Origin: Meiothermus sp. CFH 77666
GTDB lineage: Bacteria > Deinococcota > Deinococci > Deinococcales > Thermaceae
Assembly (NCBI RefSeq): GCF_017497985.1
Contig: NZ_JAGDFV010000020.1
Location: 1-64,000 of the forward strand
Direction of reading: 5' to 3'
DNA length: 64,000 nucleotides
Shown here: piece after piece, positions 21,580-32,902 of the stretch
Position numbering within the stretch: position 1 is the stretch's first letter
How the letters are laid out: every line of letters starts with the position of its first letter
Translations under genes and position numbers: made by a program
The notes under the pieces: model-generated
The model's database searches: none
Told to the model about the DNA's origin: nothing
What the model saw: the letters and a program-made list of their open reading frames with translations, nothing else

Positions 21580-21615
21580 GGGTTCGGTGTGTGAGCCTGG
21601 GTCGTCTCGAGTTCG

Positions 21616-22092
21616 TCACACTGCTTGCTTTTGTAGCTCAATCAGCGCTTCGGCCACCTCGAGGGCGTGTTCGTCGGGTTTGACCTTGTCCCATACCTTC
21701 GCCACCCGGCCCCTGGGGTCAATCAGATACGTATAGCGAAAGACGCCTTCATACTCCTTGCCCATAAAGTTCTTACGGCCCCAGGCCCCATAGGCACGAA
21801 TCATGTCCTGGTCGGGGTTGGACAGCAGCGGGAAGTTGAGGCCGTACTTACGGTGAAACTTGTCGTGGCTCTTCACATCGTCGGCAGATACGCCCAGCAC
21901 CACCGCCCCCAGCTCTTCCAGGCGGCCTTTTTCGTCGCGGAAGTTGCAGGCTTCCTTGGTGCAACCGGGGGTGTCGTCCTTGGGGTAGAAGTAAAGGACT
22001 ACCCACTTCCCCCGGTAGTCTTCCAGAGTATGTACCTTTCCTTCCTGGTCGGGCAGGCTAAAGTTCGGTGCGGAGTCGCCAACTTTCAGCAT
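21616..22092 (-). CDS. bcp: Peroxiredoxin, Bcp/PrxQ type
   Basis: This thiol peroxidase reduces hydrogen peroxide and organic hydroperoxides. The 158-residue protein has the peroxidatic motif [20 protein letters not shown], with the peroxidatic Cys near 46 and the resolving Cys five residues later, as in atypical 2-Cys PrxQ. The conserved Arg of the active site lies near 121 ([10 protein letters not shown]). I start at ATG 22092 (MLKVGDSAP); a TATCAT box nine bases upstream supports this and suggests leaderless transcription. It has its own terminator and no thioredoxin neighbour. Confidence 0.95.
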   Translation of the reverse strand: MLKVGDSAPNFSLPDQEGKVHTLEDYRGKWVVLYFYPKDDTPGCTKEACNFRDEKGRLEELGAVVLGVSADDVKSHDKFHRKYGLNFPLLSNPDQDMIRAYGAWGRKNFMGKEYEGVFRYTYLIDPRGRVAKVWDKVKPDEHALEVAEALIELQKQAV

Positions 22093-22323
22093 AGCGGAGA
22101 AATGATAACCCAATCACCATAGCCCCAGTGTTGCCTGCATTTCAAGCACCCTCTGCACATACCGACTTTGCAGGGCGCCTCTGCCTTCTCCCCTTGGGAC
22201 GAAGGTGACGACACCCCATTCATAGAGGCCATCAAAAATCAAGGATGCAGATTGGCTGCCCCTATGCCTCGTCGAATGAAAGGTTGACCTGGACTTGAAT
22301 CAAGCATCGTTCCGACGATGTAC

Positions 22324-22812
22324 CTAACCGAGCTTATAACCAAACCTGCGCAGGATGTCCTTACGCCACTGGATATCCTCCTCGGCCTCGACCCCAAGCG
22401 GTTTGTGCCCATCCAGAACCCCCAGGATTCCGCGCTGGTCGTCCTGTTCGGCCACAATCACCGCAAGGGGGTTGGCCGTGGCCGCGAAAATCCGCACCAC
22501 TTCGGGCGTGGCCTTAACCGCGTGAAGCACGTTGATGGGGAAGAAACCCTCGCCCAGCACAATCAGGAAGGAGTGGCCGGCCCCAATGGCCCCTGCGTTG
22601 CGGACGGCCAGCTCTACCAGTTCGGCCGATGTGCCGCTCTTGCGAATCAGGCGCTTGCCGGAGGCTTCACAGAAGGCCAGTCCAAACTGGATGCCCGGCA
22701 CCGCCGTCACCAGGGCTTCGTGCAAGTCCTCGACGGTCTTGATGAAGTGGCTCTGGCCCAGGATTACGTTCAGGTTTTCCGGTTTCTCAACCCTGACAAT
22801 TTGAAGTTCCAT
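22324..22812 (-). CDS. Adenosine-specific kinase family protein (DUF355)
   Basis: The 162-residue protein matches the small family named after an archaeal adenosine-binding protein. The recognisable blocks are LGQSHFIKTVEDLHEAL, FGLAFCEASGKRLIR, NAGAIGAGHSFLIVLG and the C-terminal WRKDILRRFGYK. The name rests on structural and limited biochemical work elsewhere; whether this protein phosphorylates adenosine is not established from sequence. Three bases separate its start from the stop of the upstream secreted-protein gene, so they form a minus-strand operon. The 230 bases downstream, up to bcp, hold nothing recognisable. Confidence 0.8.
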   Translation of the reverse strand: MELQIVRVEKPENLNVILGQSHFIKTVEDLHEALVTAVPGIQFGLAFCEASGKRLIRKSGTSAELVELAVRNAGAIGAGHSFLIVLGEGFFPINVLHAVKATPEVVRIFAATANPLAVIVAEQDDQRGILGVLDGHKPLGVEAEEDIQWRKDILRRFGYKLG

Positions 22813-22815
22813 GCC

Positions 22816-23367
22816 TTATTTAGGCACACTGAACTTCACCAGGTCAACCGTTGCGCCATCCGGGGTCGCGTAGCGCACGATACCCACCCCAGGGACAAAG
22901 AAAATCTCCATTACCTGACTGCCGCCGCCGCTCGTGACGGTGGAGGTTCGGATGACATAGGCGTTGAAGCGGCCCGCCGGAACGTTCACCCCTTCAATGC
23001 GCAAAACTTTGCCCAGCAGGGCCACACTCTGGCCACCGAAATTGCTACGTCCGCCCCATTCTTGTCCCAGTACCAGAGGAGGAGCCGGATATAGTTGCAG
23101 GGGCGGGTTGTAGCGCTGCACTGCCTGACCGATAATCAAGCCCTCCAGGAGCACCCCCTTATCCGGGGTGTAGCGCAGCAGGTCGGCGCTAACCGGCTGT
23201 TTGTCGAGCCTGCGCTCAAACACCAGCATCCCGTTTTGCTCGCGAGTGAAAACCTGCTCCATGCCGGAGGAGTACGTCCAGGAGTAGCCGATGCCGTTGG
23301 GGTAGTAGGCAGTAGGCGCGGCCAGCGCCCCCAGCAGCAGCAATCCAAATGTCAAGAAGCGCTTCAT
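22816..23367 (-). CDS. Secreted protein of unknown function
   Basis: The 183-residue protein starts with a clear signal peptide (MKRFLTFGLLLLGALAAP, cleavage near residue 17). The remainder is rich in beta-strand-forming residues, with Tyr/Gly/Val patches (YYPNGIGYSWTYSSG, PAGRFNAYVIRTSTVTSGGGSQ, VPGVGIVRYATPDG). It has no lipobox and no transmembrane segment after the signal, so it should be periplasmic or envelope-associated. I do not recognise a family with a known role. It precedes the DUF355 gene by three bases. Confidence 0.75.
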   Translation of the reverse strand: MKRFLTFGLLLLGALAAPTAYYPNGIGYSWTYSSGMEQVFTREQNGMLVFERRLDKQPVSADLLRYTPDKGVLLEGLIIGQAVQRYNPPLQLYPAPPLVLGQEWGGRSNFGGQSVALLGKVLRIEGVNVPAGRFNAYVIRTSTVTSGGGSQVMEIFFVPGVGIVRYATPDGATVDLVKFSVPK

Positions 23368-23440
23368 CCTTTTTATGCTACGCCCCCTCGAGGCAAATCA
23401 AGGTGCATTCAGCCAGCACGTAAGTTAGCCGGTTAGATGC

Positions 23441-24223
23441 TTACTCGTCCCTCCCCAGCTCGTGACCGCGCAGGGTAGCGGCCTCCACCGCCTCGATCAG
23501 GGCTGCTCGGACTGCACGGGCCTCGAGCGCCGCCAGACCGTGGATGGTGGTACCGCCGGGGCTGCTGACCTCATCCTTGAGCACTGCCGGGTGCTTCTTG
23601 CGGAGCAACTCGCCGGTAGCGATGAGCACATCGGCGGCCAGTTGCAGGGCCTGGGCCCGCGGGATGCCCTGCTTCACCCCGCCATCGGCCAGGGCTTCGG
23701 CCACCACCGCTACATAGGCCGGGGCCGAGGCCGACATGCCGGTGAAGGCGTCGAAGAGGCGCTCTGGCAGGTCGTAGACATCGCCCACCGTGGCAAACAA
23801 AGCCCTGGCGAACTCGAGGTCGCCCGCCTCTTCGGCTTCGCGGGGGCCGGTGATGGCGGTGGAGCTTTTGCCGATGGTAGCCGCCAGATTGGGCATACAC
23901 CGCACCACCCGCCGGGTGCCCAGCCGCCGCGACAACACCGCCGTGGAGACCCCGGCCATGATGGAGATGTAGCCCGTGTTGGGATGGGCGACCTGCGGGG
24001 CCAGGGTGGCGACGTCCTTGGGCTGCACGCTCAGGAGTATCCGCTCACAACGGCGCAGATCTTCCAGGCGCAGGGGGGTGACCCCGGTCTCGAGGGCCAC
24101 CTGCTGGGTGCGTTCGGGGGTGTCCAGTATGCCAATATCGGAAGCCTCGAGCATCTCAGCCCGTAACAGACCCTCCAGAATACTCTTGCCCATCTTGCCC
24201 ACGCCGACAATCGCCAATTTCAT
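23441..24223 (-). CDS. proC: Pyrroline-5-carboxylate reductase
   Basis: It catalyses the last step of proline synthesis, reducing pyrroline-5-carboxylate with NAD(P)H. The 260-residue protein has the Rossmann nucleotide motif [12 protein letters not shown] at its N-terminus, SVQPKDV, the [14 protein letters not shown] segment and the C-terminal family signature [18 protein letters not shown]. Length is normal. It is a single gene on the minus strand, divergent from tsaB with a 212-base gap. Confidence 0.95.
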   Translation of the reverse strand: MKLAIVGVGKMGKSILEGLLRAEMLEASDIGILDTPERTQQVALETGVTPLRLEDLRRCERILLSVQPKDVATLAPQVAHPNTGYISIMAGVSTAVLSRRLGTRRVVRCMPNLAATIGKSSTAITGPREAEEAGDLEFARALFATVGDVYDLPERLFDAFTGMSASAPAYVAVVAEALADGGVKQGIPRAQALQLAADVLIATGELLRKKHPAVLKDEVSSPGGTTIHGLAALEARAVRAALIEAVEAATLRGHELGRDE

Positions 24224-24435
24224 GGCCCCAAGTCTAGCAGCAAGCAGGCGGTGGGGACAGGGGGAACAGGGCTTGCACCGTCTGTTGCTTTGGGGTCAGG
24301 CTCTTATCATTTTTCTGGGCATCGTAATTTCAACCCCTCACCCGGCGACAGCGGTTAACGCCAGACTTGTTTTAGTTGGCAGCTATCGGCTTTCAGCATT
24401 GGGCTTTGAGCCTCTTGCATTGCTATACTCCTGTG

Positions 24436-24966
24436 GTGCTGGTTCTCGCACTCGACACTGCCACGTCTTATCTGGTGCTGGGCTTGCCCCATGCCGAGCG
24501 AGCCATCCGCCTGGGGCGTCGCCATGCCGAGGTGCTGTGGGGAGAGCTCGAGGCTTTTCTGCAGCAGGCCGGGGTCGGGCTACGCCAACTGGAAGGGATT
24601 GCCGTCGGGCGTGGGCCGGGCTCTTACACCGGGCTACGGGTGGGCATTGCGGCGGGGTTGGGGCTGGCCAGAGGTCTGGGGGTTCCGGTGACCGGAGTGG
24701 AAACCCTGGAAGCCACAGCCCTGCGCTACCGGGGACGGGTCACGGTGGCCCACACCACACGCAATGGGCTCTGTTACACCGCCAGCTACCAGATTGAAGC
24801 GGCCCGGTCGGAAACCCTGCAAGCACCCCATCGCAGCCGGCTGGATGCGCTCCAACCCACCGGCCTGTTTGTACTGGACGAACCCCCCTCCGGCAGGGCC
24901 CTGGCCCACCTGGGCATCGAGGCCCTGAAAGCCGGGCACACCCTGATAGAACCCCTGTACCTATGA
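24436..24966 (+). CDS. tsaB: tRNA threonylcarbamoyladenosine biosynthesis protein TsaB
   Basis: TsaB partners TsaD and TsaE in making the t6A37 modification of ANN-decoding tRNAs. The 176-residue protein begins VLVLALDTATSYLVLGL and contains GRRHAEVLWGELEAFLQQAGV and the family hallmark VGRGPGSYTGLRVGIAAGLGL. It is about 40-50 residues shorter than E. coli TsaB at the C-terminal lobe, which is common in this phylum. GTG 24436 lies six bases after a TATACT box, giving a leaderless start; the adjacent GTG 24433 is the alternative. The stop overlaps the next gene as ATGA. Confidence 0.92.
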   Translation: MLVLALDTATSYLVLGLPHAERAIRLGRRHAEVLWGELEAFLQQAGVGLRQLEGIAVGRGPGSYTGLRVGIAAGLGLARGLGVPVTGVETLEATALRYRGRVTVAHTTRNGLCYTASYQIEAARSETLQAPHRSRLDALQPTGLFVLDEPPSGRALAHLGIEALKAGHTLIEPLYL

Positions 24967-26063
24967 CCCTTGCAGAATACCACTCGCTGCACAAGACCCC
25001 CGTCCCCGGAGGGTATTTGTACACCAAAGCGGGGGCCCGGGGGCTGGCCGACCCCGCCTACGAGCTGCTGGCGCAGCACCTCGAGCCCCACGGCGAAACC
25101 GCCCTCGACCTGAATCCGGGCATCGGGCGGGTCACCCACGCCCTGCGTCAGCACGGGCTTATTACCCAAGCCCTCGAGACCTCGAGGGCCTCGCTGCGCT
25201 GCCTGGAAGCCAGTTTTGCCGATGCTGTAAGGCTCATCCGGGGGTTACCCTGGGAAACGGAGCCCGAATCGTGCGACCTCGTGGCCTTGGTGTTACCTGC
25301 TAACCGCGGGACGCGGTACGTGGAGCTATCGCTCCTGGGAGCCGCCAAAGCCCTGCGGGTGGGGGGGCGGCTCTGGATAGCGGGCAGCAAAGATAAGGGC
25401 TTCGAGCACTATTTCAAGCTGGCCCAGGAACTGCTGGGCTTTGGTTTGCTGGTTAAGCGAGATGGAGCCTTGCGGGTGGCCGTGCTGGAAAAAGAAAAAC
25501 CTGCCCCCGAACTGCCGGTTGTATGGCAGTCCTTTGCTTGCCAGATTCAGGGCCAAACCCTGCATTTTGCCTACCTGCCCGGGGTTTTTTCCGGTGGGCA
25601 TATAGACCCCGGCAGTGCCATGTTGCTGAGAGCCTTGCCCGATCAACCCGGCCACGTGCTGGACATCGGCGGGGGGTATGGCGCCCTGAGCCGCCCCCTG
25701 GTGGGCCGGGCCCAGAGCCTCACTCTCCTCGAGGACGACTGGCCCAGCGTGCTCTCGGCCCGGCAAAATCTGGATGAAAAGGCCACTGTGCTGCATTCGG
25801 ATGTGGATGAGGCCTTGACACCGGGCCAAACTTTCACTACCATTGTTTCGAACCCCCCGTTTCACGTGGGGGGCCTTGTCGTGCTAGAAACCGCCGCCGC
25901 CTTTGTAGAAGCCGCCTACGCCCGCCTGGAGAGGGGCGGGAGCTTTTATCTTGTGGCAAACCGCTTCCTGCCCTACGAGCCTTTGCTCGAGGCCCGCTTT
26001 ACCAGCGTACGCACCCTGGCCGTGGACAGCCACAAAGTGTTGCAAGCCCGTAAGTTGGATTAA
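24963..26063 (+). CDS. rsmC: RsmC-like 16S rRNA guanine-N2 methyltransferase
   Basis: The 366-residue protein has two tandem Rossmann-type domains, as in RsmC. The C-terminal half is catalytic, with the SAM motif VLDIGGGYGALSRPL near 225 and the base-methylating motif NPPFHVGG near 285. The N-terminal half keeps a degenerate SAM motif (ALDLNPGIGRVTHAL) and no NPPF. RsmC in E. coli and Thermus makes m2G1207 in 16S rRNA; that specificity is inferred from architecture. It overlaps tsaB by four bases and lies 59 bases before sigA, so the three are probably one transcription unit, joining tRNA and rRNA modification with the sigma factor. Confidence 0.85.
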   Translation: MTLAEYHSLHKTPVPGGYLYTKAGARGLADPAYELLAQHLEPHGETALDLNPGIGRVTHALRQHGLITQALETSRASLRCLEASFADAVRLIRGLPWETEPESCDLVALVLPANRGTRYVELSLLGAAKALRVGGRLWIAGSKDKGFEHYFKLAQELLGFGLLVKRDGALRVAVLEKEKPAPELPVVWQSFACQIQGQTLHFAYLPGVFSGGHIDPGSAMLLRALPDQPGHVLDIGGGYGALSRPLVGRAQSLTLLEDDWPSVLSARQNLDEKATVLHSDVDEALTPGQTFTTIVSNPPFHVGGLVVLETAAAFVEAAYARLERGGSFYLVANRFLPYEPLLEARFTSVRTLAVDSHKVLQARKLD

Positions 26064-26122
26064 CACCCCTGTAGTACCGGCATCGCCGGGGGCCTGGGGC
26101 CCCTCACTGGGAGGTGAACTGC

Positions 26123-28405
<2,283 letters not shown>

Positions 28406-28411
28406 TGGCTT

Positions 28412-28786
28412 ATGCCTCGTCTGCAGCACATCGCCTTACAGTCCAGCCGCCTGGAGGCTACCCGCGACTTTTACCGGGAAACCCTGGGACTCCCGGAGGT
28501 TCGCTACGACGGTGAGGTAGGCACGGTGTGGGTTAACTTCCCCGACGGCTTTGTGCTGCGCTTCGATCGCTCTTCCGTGCCGCCCGACCCAGGTGCCCTG
28601 ACCTACCTGGGCCTCGAGCTCGACGACTTTGCCCAGGTAGACGCCATGTATCAGAAGCTCTCTGACTTCCTACCCATCGAGCGTGACCTGCGCGAGACCT
28701 ACCGCCACCGGCAAGGCCCTTACGGTTTTATTCTGCGTGACCCCAACGGCTACGCCATAAAGGTTTTCAAGTACAAACTGCCGTAG
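28412..28786 (+). CDS. VOC-superfamily (glyoxalase-like) protein
   Basis: This 124-residue protein has one vicinal-oxygen-chelate domain. Start RLQHIALQSSRLEATRDFYRETLGLPE, middle LTYLGLELDD and end GPYGFILRDPNGYAIKVFKY show the paired beta-alpha-beta-beta-beta units of glyoxalase/dioxygenase-fold proteins. A metal-binding His (H7) and a Glu-containing strand (GLELDD) are present, but the usual C-terminal Glu is replaced by Lys in YAIKVF, so enzymatic activity is uncertain. It starts seven bases after the sigA stop and is probably co-transcribed. No specific substrate can be named. Confidence 0.8.
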   Translation: MPRLQHIALQSSRLEATRDFYRETLGLPEVRYDGEVGTVWVNFPDGFVLRFDRSSVPPDPGALTYLGLELDDFAQVDAMYQKLSDFLPIERDLRETYRHRQGPYGFILRDPNGYAIKVFKYKLP

Positions 28787-28789
28787 GAA

Positions 28790-28818
28790 TTGAAGGTTTC
28801 TCATAGTCGTGGTATAGG
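28790..28818 (+). promoter_or_regulatory. Promoter of the lipoprotein gene at 28839
   Basis: TTGAAG (28790-28795), a 17-base spacer and TATAGG (28813-28818) precede the GTG start, with GAGGTG as Shine-Dalgarno in between. Confidence 0.65.
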
Positions 28819-28838
28819 CTTGGGCCTCGAGGTGATGT

Positions 28839-29516
28839 GTGAAACCCTATCTGCTCGCCGGAATCATAATGCTGGGCCTCTTGAGTGGGTGCTCGAGCGC
28901 CCCCCAGCCCAAACTTCAGGCTTCCATCGGAACTTACAATGCCGCCACTACTGGAAGAGCCTACATCCTGGTTCTGCGACCCCAGCAACAACCCAACAGC
29001 ATTACCATAAGCGTGAGCGGGCCGGGCGGCTATAGCGAGACCCTTGCCCTGCAAAGCGCTTCGGCCCGCACTCCCTCGGGGGTCTGGTGGGAGATTGGGT
29101 GGGATGCCTCCAAAACCCTCTTGAGCGGCACTTATACATTCTCGGCCACCATTGACGGGCAAACCGAACAGGTCAGCCTGAACGTGGATGCCAGTACTAC
29201 CCTCACCAGGCCCACCGTGACCATTGGCAACAACCCCACCACCAAGAGCGTATCGGCTTCCTGGACTGCCAGCAGTGGGGCCACGGCCTATCTGGTACGC
29301 CTGGTGAACCGCACCACCAGTACCGTGGTCGCCCGCAACATCATTGCGGCCCTCAGCACCAGCTTCAGCAACCTGAACCTGAACACCTCCGATTCCTATG
29401 TGGTGGAGGTCTACCCAGCCAGCAGCAACATCAGCACCGACCCCCCCATCGTGCCCGGTCAGTTCAACATGGCCCTGGGGGAGAGTGCGCCCTTTACCGT
29501 CAACCCTGCACCGTAG
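28839..29516 (+). CDS. Putative lipoprotein with a fibronectin-III-like domain
   Basis: The 225-residue protein has a lipoprotein signal peptide ending in the lipobox LLSGC (Cys 18), so it should be lipidated and tethered to the envelope. Residues about 25-120 are Ser/Thr/Gly-rich beta strands (ISVSGPGGYSETLAL, TYTFSATIDGQTEQVSL). Residues about 125-220 (VTIGNNPTTKSVSASWTAS... AYLVRLVNRTT... SYVVEVYPASS) look like a fibronectin type III fold. Adhesion or surface assembly is possible but unproven. GTG 28839 is chosen for its GAGGTG site. It has its own promoter. Confidence 0.78.
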   Translation: MKPYLLAGIIMLGLLSGCSSAPQPKLQASIGTYNAATTGRAYILVLRPQQQPNSITISVSGPGGYSETLALQSASARTPSGVWWEIGWDASKTLLSGTYTFSATIDGQTEQVSLNVDASTTLTRPTVTIGNNPTTKSVSASWTASSGATAYLVRLVNRTTSTVVARNIIAALSTSFSNLNLNTSDSYVVEVYPASSNISTDPPIVPGQFNMALGESAPFTVNPAP

Positions 29517-29602
29517 AAGACCATTCCTTTTACATGGGTGACGCAAAACCTACGCTTTCAGCCCTCGGCCCTGGGCTTTTGGCCCTTACAGGAAGCACCC
29601 TC

Positions 29603-29866
29603 ATGGATAACCTCGCGGCGCAGGTGCAAACCTATCTGCAAATCTACGACCCCCTGGGAATGGGCGAGCTGGCACCTCTTGAGGCGCTTTATGGGCCGGT
29701 AGTGGACGAGATCGTGGAAAAACTATCAACTGTCCAGAGCAGCGAAGAGGCCGCGGAGGCCATCCACCGGGTGCTGTACCTGACCTACGGCAACCAGGCC
29801 GGGCACGTGCGCAACTACGCCGACCTGGGGCGCGATCTGTTCAAGCTGGTGCGTAACGGCGCTTGA
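29603..29866 (+). CDS. Small acidic protein of unknown function
   Basis: This is an 87-residue helical acidic protein. The start ATG 29603 follows AGGAAG at a good distance; an earlier in-frame start at 29534 would require translating a low-complexity, intergenic-type CCCTCGGCCCTGGG tract, so I reject it. The sequence (LEALYGPVVDEIVEKL... AAEAIHRVLYLTYGNQ) suggests a compact helical bundle. I do not recognise a family. It precedes sufE by 60 bases on the same strand, but a functional link is not supported by anything else. Confidence 0.65.
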   Translation: MDNLAAQVQTYLQIYDPLGMGELAPLEALYGPVVDEIVEKLSTVQSSEEAAEAIHRVLYLTYGNQAGHVRNYADLGRDLFKLVRNGA

Positions 29867-29925
29867 CCACCGCATCGTAAACAAAACCCTAGACCCTTCC
29901 TTCCTGACCCTTTACCCTGGTGTCT

Positions 29926-30360
29926 ATGACCGCCGACCAACGACTGGCCCAACTGCCACCTAAACTCCAGCGTGTTGTGCAGGTGCTGGGGAGCGCCCCC
30001 AAGGTGATCAAGACCGAGATGCTCCTGGAGTTTGCCAAGAAAATGCCGCCCCTGCCCGAGGGCATGCAGGGCAAACTCGAGCAAGTCCACGAGTGCACCA
30101 CGCCTTTCTTCGTGCATGCCGAGCTCCAGGGGGGCAAGGTTCACCTCTTCTTCGACGCCCCCAAAGAAGCCCCCACGGTGCGGGCCTTTGCCGGGTTACT
30201 GGCCGAAGGGCTCGAGGGCGAAAGCCCCGAGGCCGTGCTGGGTGTGCCGGAGGACTTTTACAGCCTGGCCCGGCTCGAGGAAATCATCACCCCCCTGCGG
30301 CTGCGCGGCTTGCAGGCCGTGCTCACCCGCATCAAGCGCCAGGTGCGCGAAGCGCAGTGA
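29926..30360 (+). CDS. sufE: SufE-like cysteine desulfuration protein
   Basis: SufE accepts a persulfide from a cysteine desulfurase (SufS) and stimulates Fe-S cluster assembly. The 144-residue protein has the conserved pattern around the acceptor Cys (VHECTTPFFVHAEL, Cys near 57) and the C-terminal LTPLRLRGLQAVLTRIK region corresponding to the family's SRxxGLxAM. The start is ATG 29926, or GTG 29920 two codons earlier. It is not next to a suf operon here. It ends 25 bases before the convergent ABC-F gene. Confidence 0.9.
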   Translation: MTADQRLAQLPPKLQRVVQVLGSAPKVIKTEMLLEFAKKMPPLPEGMQGKLEQVHECTTPFFVHAELQGGKVHLFFDAPKEAPTVRAFAGLLAEGLEGESPEAVLGVPEDFYSLARLEEIITPLRLRGLQAVLTRIKRQVREAQ

Positions 30361-30385
30361 GGGTTCCGGGCTCAGGGCTCTGGGG

Positions 30386-32542
30386 TCAGGGTGGAAGTTG
30401 TACCTTCTGAGGCGTTTTTCTGTGCTCTCTGCGGCGCTTGGCTCGAGCAGGTGAGAATTCCTCTGAGCTTGGAGGGCTGTGCCCGGCGAACTGCTCGAGG
30501 TAGCCCTTGCGGCCAAAGCTCTGCTTGCCATACCGCACCACCAGAGCGTCCAGCCATTCAAAAGCCACCCGCAGGATGGCCCGCAGCATCCGGGGGCTGG
30601 CCCGCCCCTCGAGGCTCAGTACACCACCTGAAAACGCGCCACAGCACGCCTCCTCGCGGCTCCAGAAGCGCCAGCAGCCCAGTTCCTCGTCGGCAAAAAC
30701 CTCCAGACCCTCCTGTTGTAAGCGGTAGCGGTAGGGGTAGGGCTGGAAAAACATCAGGGCGTACTGTCGGTACAGGGCCTCTTCCAGGGCCAGCAGGTCG
30801 GCCCGCAGGCGCTGGCGGCTGCGCTCGGTCAGGCCCGGTTCGTCGAGTTGTGCCAGCAAGGTCATGCGTTCTTGCTCGAGGTCGCGCTCTTCGGGGGGCG
30901 GCTCTGCTTCCAGAGGGGTCTCCCCATAGGGGTTCAGCCGCAGGGCGGGCTTGCCCAGCATGGCGGCCTCAGCCTCGGCATAGCTGGGGTACTCCACCAG
31001 CACCCCGTTTTCCAGCCCCCAGAAGCGGGTGGCTACCTTTTTGACCAGTTCGCGGTCGTGTGAGACAAAGAGCAGTGTGCCGGGGTAGTCGGTCAGGGCT
31101 CTCTCGAGGGCTTCGAGCAGCTCGAGCTCGAGGTGGTTGGTGGGCTCGTCCATCACCAGCAGACCCGCCCGCAAGGCCCCCAGCAAGGCCAGGCCCGCGC
31201 GGGCTCGCTCACCGCCAGAAAAACTGCGGGGGGTGTCGTGCCAGTGTGGGGGGCGAAAGCCCATCCGGCCCAGCAGCGCCGCCGCCCGCGTCTCCCCGAA
31301 CCTCGAGGCAAACTGGGCAAAGATGGGCTGGTCAGGTTCCAGGCCATGGTAGAGCTGGTCGAGGTAGCCGGTGCTCACTCCGTAGCCCAGGGTTCGCTCG
31401 CCGTCGTCCGGCAGTTCTCTGGAGAGCAACAAGCGGAGCAGGGTGGTCTTGCCGGCCCCGTTGGCCCCTACCAGCGCAATCCGGTCCCCCCGGAAGATGC
31501 GAAGGGTGGCCTCCCGGATAACGCTGCGCCGGCCCTCGTCTCCTCTACCCCGCTCGGCTGCACCCGTGCCTGGATAGGACTTTTTCAAGCCCTTCGCCTC
31601 GAGCACCAGCCTGGGCGTCCCCTCCGCTGCAATTTCCAGGCTCCAGCGGCGCTCGGGGGGCAGGGGATCGGGCATCTGGATACGCTCGGCTCTGGTTTGT
31701 AGCGAAGCCCTTTCGCGGGTCCGGCGATCCGAACCGGGCCGCCTCCGGTCTGGGATGGCTTGCAGCAGCCGCTGGCGCTCTTTTTCAGCTTCGTGGCGGG
31801 CTTTTTCCAGGGTTCGCCGAATGCGTTCGCGCTCCTGCAAATAGGTGGCATAGCCCCCTGCTACCCGGAACAAGCGCCCGGCTTCCAGGTGGTACACCGT
31901 GGTGGCCACCCGCTGTAACAGCGCCCGGTCATGGGAAATCAGCCCGACTGCACCGGAATAAGCCAACAACATCTCTTCCAGACGCAGGCGCATTCGCAGG
32001 TCGAGATGGGTGGTGGGCTCGTCCAGCAGCAAGACCTCCGCACCGGAAAGAAACGCCATCGCCAGCCCCAAGCGCACACCTTCGCCCCCGGAAAGCTTCT
32101 CCGCAGGTTGTTCCCAGAGAGAGTCCAGACCAAAGTCGGCTAGGGTGCGGGCCACCCGCCCTTTCCAGAACGAAAGTTCACGGATCTGGCTCCATACCTC
32201 GCCCGCCCGTTCGGGTGGGGTGTGGGAGAGTGCCTGCTCGGCCCGGTGCAGGGGGGTCATGCTGTAGGCCAACGCATACACGGTGGAACCGCTTGGGCGA
32301 AAATCCTGCGGCAGATAGACCACACGAACCCCTCCAGAGCGCTTTAGCTGGCCTCCCTCGAGGGGCAGTCGCCCGCTCAGCACCTGAAACAAGGTGCTCT
32401 TGCCGGCTCCGTTGGGCCCCACCAGAACCGCCCGCTCGCCCTGCTCGAGCCAGAAATCGGCCCCGCTAAACAAAACCCGCTCCGCATAGGATTTCTCACC
32501 TTCGCGCAAGCGCAGCAGTACCTGGGGTCGGGCTCGCACCAC
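30386..32542 (-). CDS. ABC-F family ATPase with a long C-terminal extension
   Basis: This soluble protein of about 718 residues has two ABC domains. Walker A motifs are GPNGAGKST (near 43) and GANGAGKTT (near 359). Signature motifs are LSGGE (150) and FSGGE (441). Walker B sequences end DEPTTH and DEPTNH, with SHDR switch regions. That is the ABC-F plan, whose members act on ribosomes (EttA/Uup, antibiotic resistance). After the second domain comes a further 200 residues: an acidic helical part, then a globular-looking segment with Trp/Cys/Arg (WRFWSREEACCGAF), and a basic tail. The start is uncertain; GTG 32542 after GAGGGG fits the family N-terminus best. Confidence 0.85.
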   Translation of the reverse strand: MVRARPQVLLRLREGEKSYAERVLFSGADFWLEQGERAVLVGPNGAGKSTLFQVLSGRLPLEGGQLKRSGGVRVVYLPQDFRPSGSTVYALAYSMTPLHRAEQALSHTPPERAGEVWSQIRELSFWKGRVARTLADFGLDSLWEQPAEKLSGGEGVRLGLAMAFLSGAEVLLLDEPTTHLDLRMRLRLEEMLLAYSGAVGLISHDRALLQRVATTVYHLEAGRLFRVAGGYATYLQERERIRRTLEKARHEAEKERQRLLQAIPDRRRPGSDRRTRERASLQTRAERIQMPDPLPPERRWSLEIAAEGTPRLVLEAKGLKKSYPGTGAAERGRGDEGRRSVIREATLRIFRGDRIALVGANGAGKTTLLRLLLSRELPDDGERTLGYGVSTGYLDQLYHGLEPDQPIFAQFASRFGETRAAALLGRMGFRPPHWHDTPRSFSGGERARAGLALLGALRAGLLVMDEPTNHLELELLEALERALTDYPGTLLFVSHDRELVKKVATRFWGLENGVLVEYPSYAEAEAAMLGKPALRLNPYGETPLEAEPPPEERDLEQERMTLLAQLDEPGLTERSRQRLRADLLALEEALYRQYALMFFQPYPYRYRLQQEGLEVFADEELGCWRFWSREEACCGAFSGGVLSLEGRASPRMLRAILRVAFEWLDALVVRYGKQSFGRKGYLEQFAGHSPPSSEEFSPARAKRRREHRKTPQKVQLPP

Positions 32543-32902
32543 AACCCCTCGAGGGTAGCGCTTTGCCGGAAAACCGTCAAAGCCATGCGCAATACCTGAC
32601 TTAGTTCTTTTTTGCTCACGGTGCCCGTGGATGCCAGTTTGCATCTTGGCTGAGTCTCGTTTAGTTGTCTGGAAAACCAACGGCTAGCCCTGCCTTGCCT
32701 GGAAGGAGCTCTGGCCAGGGCATCCAGTCAGCTGACACAGGCCGGACACCCCAACACCGCCAGAGCACACAGAGGTGTGGTCAAGCCCCCGTTTCATCGG
32801 CCACATCTCCTGCGTGAACAGCCCATAAAAAGTGGTAACTTTGTGTCAATTCCGATTAACTTCACCCTTTTTGGCCATGCTGCGTTGTAGGGTAGAAGGA
32901 AG

